NCBI RefSeq assembly: GCF_026151205.1
Contig: NC_087080.1
Coordinates: 16,343,337 to 16,407,336 of the forward strand
Direction of reading: 5' to 3'
Origin: Bolinopsis microptera
Lineage: Eukaryota > Ctenophora > Tentaculata > Lobata > Bolinopsidae
DNA: 64,000 nt
The notes beneath the pieces are model-generated. The model was not told the DNA's origin, ran no database searches, and saw only the letters and a program-made list of their open reading frames with translations. This document shows, one piece after another, positions 58,475-64,000 of the stretch. How positions within the stretch are numbered: the first letter of the stretch is position 1; the number at the start of each line of letters is the position of its first letter. Made by a program: the position numbers and the translations under genes.

Positions 58475-59262
58475 GGGGGGGGGGGATGCAACGTCAATTA
58501 ATGTCAATTAATGTCAATTAATGTCAATTAATGTCAATTAATGTCAATGTCAGTTTTGCAAAATTTTGGAATACTGACATTAATTGACACGATATTTTTC
58601 GACCAGAGATTATGTAGTTCTACCATATTTTTAGCACTTTAGAACGTTTATATCATCAATTTATTCACTACTATCACATATGGAAATGTGAAATGTGAAA
58701 AAAATTCAGATCATTAAACAATAAAACTAAAATAATAGTACGGTTTTCCGAAATTTAATTTTCTTAAATGGGCGTGGCCATCCAAGGGCGTGGTTCTCAA
58801 CATCATCAGAACTTAAAATCCACATTTAACGAAATGCCTTCATGACATTTATATTTGAATAACGAATCTTAAACAGCTAGCATTACTCCTTCATACTAAA
58901 AAAGCCGATTCTAGATATTTTACCTGTATAAGAAACCAATAAAATATGGGCGTGGCCGGTGGGGACCGAAGATGGAAGAGTTTGAAGCTGAAATTTTTTT
59001 TGGTGGTCTATGAACCTAAGGATCAACAGATAAGAACATACTCATAATTATTCAAGGACATTTTGTTTTTTGAACCGGTCTAACTTACATAGACGTGAAT
59101 ATCTTGAATATTTATCGAATAATGATAATCTCAAATTTCAAGACAAATTAATGTCAATTAATGTCAATTAATGTCAATTAATGTCAATTAATGTCAATTA
59201 ATGTCAATGTCAGTTTGGGGTTTTTATGGAATACTGACATTAATTGACGTTGCATCCCCCCC
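58475..59262. mobile_element. 788-bp non-autonomous hAT-like element
   Basis: Flanked by the 8-bp direct repeat GTAATGTT at 58467-58474 and 59263-59270. Block 1 has a single GTAATGTT at this point (around 47902-47909), i.e. the empty site. Ends are inverted: GGGGGATGCAACGTCAATTA versus TAATTGACGTTGCATCCCCC. Subterminal tandem repeats of ATGTCAATTA lie at both ends in the same orientation, each followed by GAATACTGACATTAATTGAC. There is no transposase ORF. The 8-bp duplication and subterminal repeats suggest the hAT superfamily. Confidence 0.85.
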
Positions 59263-59531
59263 GTAATGTTTACCTGCTCTTTGAAACATTGGGCAGCGAA
59301 ATAATGTAGTTCGAGTAATAGGAAATCACAGTTTATAATTTCAGCTGTAATACTAATAATCAGCTGTAATACTAATAATTAGTTTACTAATATTAGGAAT
59401 CTCTCTGACTGCTATCTACTTACCTTCAAGCTGCGAAGTGGGAAATCATAAAACAATCAAATGCTTCAAGACAGCACAGGATAATTGTATTGTCTCTGGT
59501 TTCCTGTTCCGAATATCTTCATAACTATTTA

Positions 59532-61208
59532 GGTGGTAACACCAAGGTGTTGCAGCTGGTAACACCAAGGTGTTGCAGGTGATAACACCCAGGTGTTGCA
59601 GGTGGTAACACCAAGGTGTTGCAGGTGGTAACACCAAGGTGTTGCAGGTGGTAACACCAAGGTGTTTCAGCTGGTAACACCAAGATGTTGCAGGTGGTAA
59701 CACCAGGGTGTTGCAGGTGGTAACACCAAGGTGTTTCAGCTGGTAACACCAAGGTGTTGCAGGTGGTAACACCAGGGTGTTGCAGGTGGTAACACCAAGG
59801 TGTTTCAGCTGGTAACACCAAGATGTTGCAGGTGGTAACACCAGGGTGTTGCAGGTGGTAACACCAAGGTGTTGCAGGTGGTAACACCAGGGTGTTGCAG
59901 GTGGTAACACCAAGGTGTTTCAGCTGGTAACACCAAGGTGTTGCAGGTGGTAACACCAGGGTGTTGCAGCTGGTAACACCAAGGTGTTGCAGGTGGTAAC
60001 ACCTAGGTGTTGCAGGTGGTAACACCAAGGTGTTGCAGGTGGTAACACCAAGGTGTTGCAGGTGGTAGCACCAAGGTGTTGCATGTGGTAACACCAAGGT
60101 GTTGCAGGTGGTAACACCAGGGTGTTGAAGGTGGTAACACCTAGGTGTTGCAGGTGGTAACACCTAGGTGTTGCAGGTGGTAACACCAGGGTGTTGCAGC
60201 TGGTAACACCAAGGTGTTGCAGGTGGTAACACCTAGGTGTTGCAGGTGGTAACACCAAGGTGTTGCAGGTGGTAACACCAAGGTGTTGCAGGTGGTAGCA
60301 CCAAGGTGTTGCATGTGGTAACACCAAGGTGTTGCAGGTGGTAACACCAGGGTGTTGAAGGTGGTAACACCTAGGTGTTGCAGGTGGTAACACCTAGGTG
60401 TTGCAGGTGGTAACACCTAGGTGTTGCAGCTGGTAACACCAAGGTGTTGCAGGTGGTAACACCTAGGTGTTGCAGGTGGTAACACCAAGGTGTTGCAGGT
60501 GGTAACACCAAGGTGTTGCAGGTGGTAGCACCAAGGTGTTGCATGTGGTAACACCAAGGTGTTGCAGGTGGTAACACCAGGGTGTTGAAGGTGGTAACAC
60601 CTAGGTGTTGCAGGTGGTAACACCTAGGTGTTGCAGGTGGTAACACCTAGGTGTTGCAGGTGGTAACACCAAGGTGTTGCAGGTGGTAACACCTAGGTGT
60701 TGCAGGTGGTAACACCAAGGTGTTGCAGGTGGTAACACCAAGGTGTTGCAGGTGGTAGCACCAAGGTGTTGCATGTGGTAACACCAAGGTGTTGCAGGTG
60801 GTAACACCAGGGTGTTGAAGGTGGTAACACCTAGGTGTTGCAGGTGGTAACACCTAGGTGTTGCAGGTGGTAACACCAAGGTGTTGCAGGTGGTAACACC
60901 TAGGTGTTGCAGGTGGTAACGCCAAGGTGTTGCAGGTGGTAACACCTAGGTGTTGCAGGTGGTAACACCAGGGTGTTGAAGGTGGTAACACCTAGGTGTT
61001 GCAGGTGGTAACACCAAGATGTTGCAGGTGGTAACACCTAGGTGTTGCAGGTGGTAACACCAGGGTGTTACAGGTGGTAACACCTAGGTGTTGCAGGTGG
61101 TAACACCTAGGTGTTGCAGGTGGTAACACCTAGGTGTTGCAGGTGGTAACACCTAGGTGTTGCAGGTGGTAACACCAGGGTGTTGCAGGTGGTAACACCA
61201 GGGTGGTA
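59532..61208. repeat. 23-bp VNTR, copy 2, with 230-bp higher-order repeat
   Basis: About 73 units of the 23-bp repeat seen at 48170. From about 59930 to 60860 a ten-unit block recurs every 230 bp, four times, marked by GGTGGTAGCACC, TTGCATGTGG and TTGAAGGTGG variants. The three-unit pattern of copy 1 is seen only in the left part. Again it abuts the TRIR stop codon. Confidence 0.95.
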
Positions 61209-61216
61209 AATAGTGA

Positions 61217-63256
61217 TCACTTGCAGAGGGGTCTGCTGAACCTGTCATCATCAGCACAGCTGTTCGTCTTGTACGCTTCCACTTCTCTCATGTACGCCTC
61301 CCACGCGCTGTTACTAGCTGCCTCCGGCTTCTTCTGTGCCTGGGCGGGGCTCTCCCGTTAATTACTTAATTGGTCGTTAATTGCTTAATTGGGTTGCGTT
61401 ATCCAATTTAGGCCAAAAGACTTTTGTATTTTTCAGCATGCGGTTTAAGTCGAACCGAACTGTTCCCATACCCACACCAGATAGAGGCCGACAAATCGCC
61501 AAAACCCAGAACTAGATTTCTAGTGGCCCGGGACACAACATCACATTGTATTATATGTTGTTGTCTAATGTACACAGTACACACATTGTGTGTATATGTT
61601 GTGTAATGTACACAGTGCACACATTGCGTGTGTATGTTGTGTAATGTACACAGTGCACACATTGTGTATATGTTGTGTAATCTGGTGTGTCCCTTAGTTG
61701 TCCGGTAGATTATTGTTAACATGCACATGATCAGGTCACCATGGTTACCATGGTGCAGGACATGCGAGTAATCGTTTTATTTATTGATAGTGCAGTTAGT
61801 AAAATACCAATAACAATACCAGTAACTTTAGAATATCATCCCCAGGAAAGGTAAAGGTAGGAAACAACAAGGAGCTATGTTAATCAGAGTATTGTATGAT
61901 AATTACAGCTGATAACCTCTCGGTGCTAAAAATACCTTTTTAACGCCCGTAACCAGTGGCTTGGCCTTCTTCTGAGGAATTCTCCGGAATAGTAAGGACT
62001 TCTTCACCGTCTGAAATGTTGCTTTCATGTTAGTTACCCAGTAGTACTAGTCACTTTTCAGCCAAATAAGTGTGCAAATGTGGGGAGATGTAGAATGTAC
62101 ATTGTAGATCAATGTTGTAACTCAGACTAAGTGAGTACTCCTACTGTCTTACTATATATATATATTCCTGCTAGTAATTTCTAAACCATGCTGAAGGACG
62201 TGTTCAATATTGTGGGCAACATGAGTCAAATCTTTAAAATAATGGCTTAACCTTGTTCAGATCTTGGTGTTAACTATGAAACGTTTCAATATTAATAACA
62301 ATAATACTAGTATACATTTTAAGATATTGCACCTTTTGTTCGGACGTTTGCTGTGTAGCCTCCTCTTCTTTCTTCTTCTCGTCCATTTTTCTCTTGAACA
62401 TCTCCATGAAGGAGCCATCATTCTGGAAATTGTTGGCTAATCCGCTAGCTTCACTGGGGTTATCTCTCCCTACACGCTGCTCTGAGAAACTCTGGGGTTG
62501 GTCCCTATCTCTCCCTACACGCTGCTCTGAGAAACTCTGGGGTTGGTCCCTATCCCTCCCAGCACGGTGCTCTGAGAAACTCTGGGGTTGGTCCCTATCC
62601 CTCCCAGCACGGTGCTCTGAGAAACTCTGGGGTTGGTCCCTGAAGTTAGTGTCTGGTCGGGTCGTGTCCCCAGCCGACGTGTTTCGGGTGTTAGAAGAGT
62701 TCTCTTGACCTTCAGAAAAGGCTGGATGGTTCCTGTTGTAGAACTCTGAATTGTCGCTCCTCTGTGAGGGTGAGCGTGATCTAGACGGGCCATGATAGTT
62801 GTCAGAAGAGCGGCCATGATAGTCTCTCCTGTCTGGAGATCGGGATCTTCTAGGGGATCTTCTAGGTGATCTTCTAGGGGATCTTCTAGGTGATCTTCTA
62901 GGTGATCTTCTAGGGGACCTCCTAGGGTTATAGTGGGGTGATCCATTCCGTCGAGAAGGTGAGCGGGACTTGTTATTGGTGCTGCTATAACCCAGCGTTG
63001 GGGAGTCATGCCTTTGGTTTTTGTAATTTTGAGAATGCGATCTTTGGTTTCTGTATTCTTGAGAATCTGATCTTTGGTTTTTGTATTCTTGAGAATGTGA
63101 CCTCCTGTAGGTTTTGGAGTCTGGTCTCCGTGACGGGGACCTGTGAGATGTTGACCGATCCCAGTGGTCACTGTGAGGTGATCTCGGTGACCTGGATCTT
63201 CGTGGTGATCGGCGGTTACGGTTGTGCGGCGGTGATCGGGAGTCTCTACCGACCAT
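61217..63256 (-). CDS. TRIR: TRIR (C19orf43)-type RNase with RS-rich N-terminus, copy 2
   Basis: Exons: 63256-62333 (308 codons), 62010-61936 (25 codons) and 61339-61217 (40 codons plus stop), with the same phases as copy 1; total 373 codons. The TRIR core (NDGSFMEMFKRKM, basic exon 2, AWEAYMREVEAYK...RPLCK) is unchanged. The two substitutions I see in exon 3 are silent. The N-terminal half differs in RS-repeat number and gains tandem 14-residue repeats (RDQPQSFSEHRAGR / RDQPQSFSEQRVGR, four copies against one in copy 1). It is intact and could be expressed; whether both copies are used cannot be seen. Confidence 0.8.
61555..61690. repeat. Minisatellite in TRIR intron 2 of copy 2
   Basis: Three units of about 45 bp (TGTTGTGTAATGTACACAGT...GCACACATTGYGTGTATATG). 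Block 1 has only one short TGTTGTTGTGTAATCTGG, so it expanded after the duplication. Confidence 0.85.
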
Positions 63257-63479
63257 TATAGCTGGGGAACTCAAGGGTTAGGAAAGAAAATAACAGTGTT
63301 GTAGTGGTCTGCTCAAAAACTTCCCAGGATTCGATTTCCAGTGGGAACCGAATTATGGTGTGAATGATAGTGGCTCTCATTAGAGCTGCAGATTTGGGGT
63401 TGTGTCCGAAATAAAATTCTGCTGAATTGGAAATGGGATACCCGTCTGCGGTGGATAGAATTGCTATGATTAAATCAAT

Positions 63480-63498
63480 ACCCCCCCCCCCCCCCCCC
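63480..63498. repeat. Poly-C tract, copy 2
   Basis: A C-run of about 18, counterpart of 51061-51082. Confidence 0.85.
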
Positions 63499-63529
63499 TT
63501 ATCAGCAATATATATGCTTGGAGAATGGA

Positions 63530-64000
63530 TACTGGATAGGCCATATATAATCTAGATTTATAGAATTTAAAAGCCATATAATCTAGATCTAGAGAATGAA
63601 AAGGCCATACTATCTAGATCTAGAGAATAAATAGGCCATACAATCTAGATAAAGAGAATAAATAGGCCATACAACCTAGATAAAGAGAATAAATAGGCCA
63701 TACAGCCTAGATGTAGAGAATGAAAAGGCCATACTATCTAGATCTAGAGAATAAATAGGCCATACAATCTAGATAAAGAGAATAAATAGGCCATACAATC
63801 TAGATAAAGAGAATAAATAGGCCATACAGCCTAGATGTAGAGAATAAATAGGCCATACAACCTAGATATAGAGAATAAATAGGCCATACAACCTAGATAT
63901 AGAGAATAAATAGGCCATACAACCTAGATGTAGAGAATAAATAGGCCATACAATCTAGATATAGAGAATAAATAGGCCATACAACCTAGATATAGAGAAT
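63530..64000. repeat. 31-bp satellite upstream of TRIR copy 2, truncated by window end
   Basis: Same 31-bp unit as 51100-52440; about 15 units are visible before the window stops. Confidence 0.95.

Larger units (their letters stand above)
43231..64000. repeat. Tandem segmental duplication of a 10-12 kb two-gene block
   Basis: Block 1 runs from the 25-bp minisatellite (41.9-43.2 kb) to the 31-bp satellite (to 52.44 kb). Block 2 runs from 52.80 kb to beyond the window end. Exon offsets grow from 10039 bp at the first exon to 10063 bp at the last, and to 12417 bp at the TRIR start. The growth is accounted for by the terminal-exon array, the 788-bp insertion and the larger VNTR. Order and orientation are the same in both blocks. 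Confidence 0.95.

Noticed and set aside
48204-61208. Repeat ORFs reading LPPATPWCYHLQHLGVTTC
   Set aside because: They arise from the 23-bp VNTR (69 bp per three units keeps a frame open).

Overview
This is a eukaryotic, almost certainly animal, genomic window. Its genes are split by GT-AG introns, it carries LINE and DNA-transposon fossils, and it encodes homologues of animal proteins: a SIRT3-type sirtuin, a TRIR/C19orf43-type RNase and a long coiled-coil protein. Nothing prokaryotic is present. The base composition is AT-rich, introns are small apart from minisatellite-filled ones, and tandem repeats are extremely abundant. An invertebrate, perhaps a non-bilaterian such as a cnidarian, is my guess; the species cannot be named from the sequence.

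Layout. 1-3480: hairpins, MITE-like inverted repeats and a GC-palindrome-rich TIR element. 3480-12400: a decayed CR1/Jockey-like LINE whose coding region is interrupted by about 17 copies of a 405-bp tandem repeat that itself looks like LINE endonuclease sequence. 13237-13626 (-): a LINE ORF1 fragment. 14592-16946 (+): the large last exon of a SIRT3-like sirtuin with a tail of about 500 residues. 17229-20110: three short-period arrays (12, 12 and 15 bp). 21222-22687: a non-autonomous TA-flanked transposon with ten copies of a 15-bp motif.

24120-46728 (+): a gene I reconstruct as 16 phase-compatible exons (2364 nt, 787 codons plus stop). It encodes a coiled-coil protein with a conserved C-terminal region. 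Its introns hold a C-rich array, about 11 kb of a 167-bp satellite, an 8-bp array, a 25-bp array and arrays built from its own splice sites. Just downstream on the minus strand lies a three-exon TRIR homologue (50839-49027) with an added RS-rich N-terminal half.

The block holding the last seven coiled-coil exons plus the TRIR gene is duplicated in tandem (about 41.9-52.5 kb and 52.8-64.0 kb). All exon boundaries and reading frames are kept in the second copy. The two copies differ by a 788-bp hAT-like insertion with an 8-bp target duplication, a 93-bp insertion, expansion of the terminal-exon tail into about ten units, and different higher-order structure in a 23-bp VNTR. The paralogues therefore act as each other's empty-site controls.

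The most interesting signals are the TRIR-RS fusion, the duplication bounded by minisatellites, minisatellites that multiply real splice sites, and the satellite born inside a LINE. All homology calls are by eye; no search was run.
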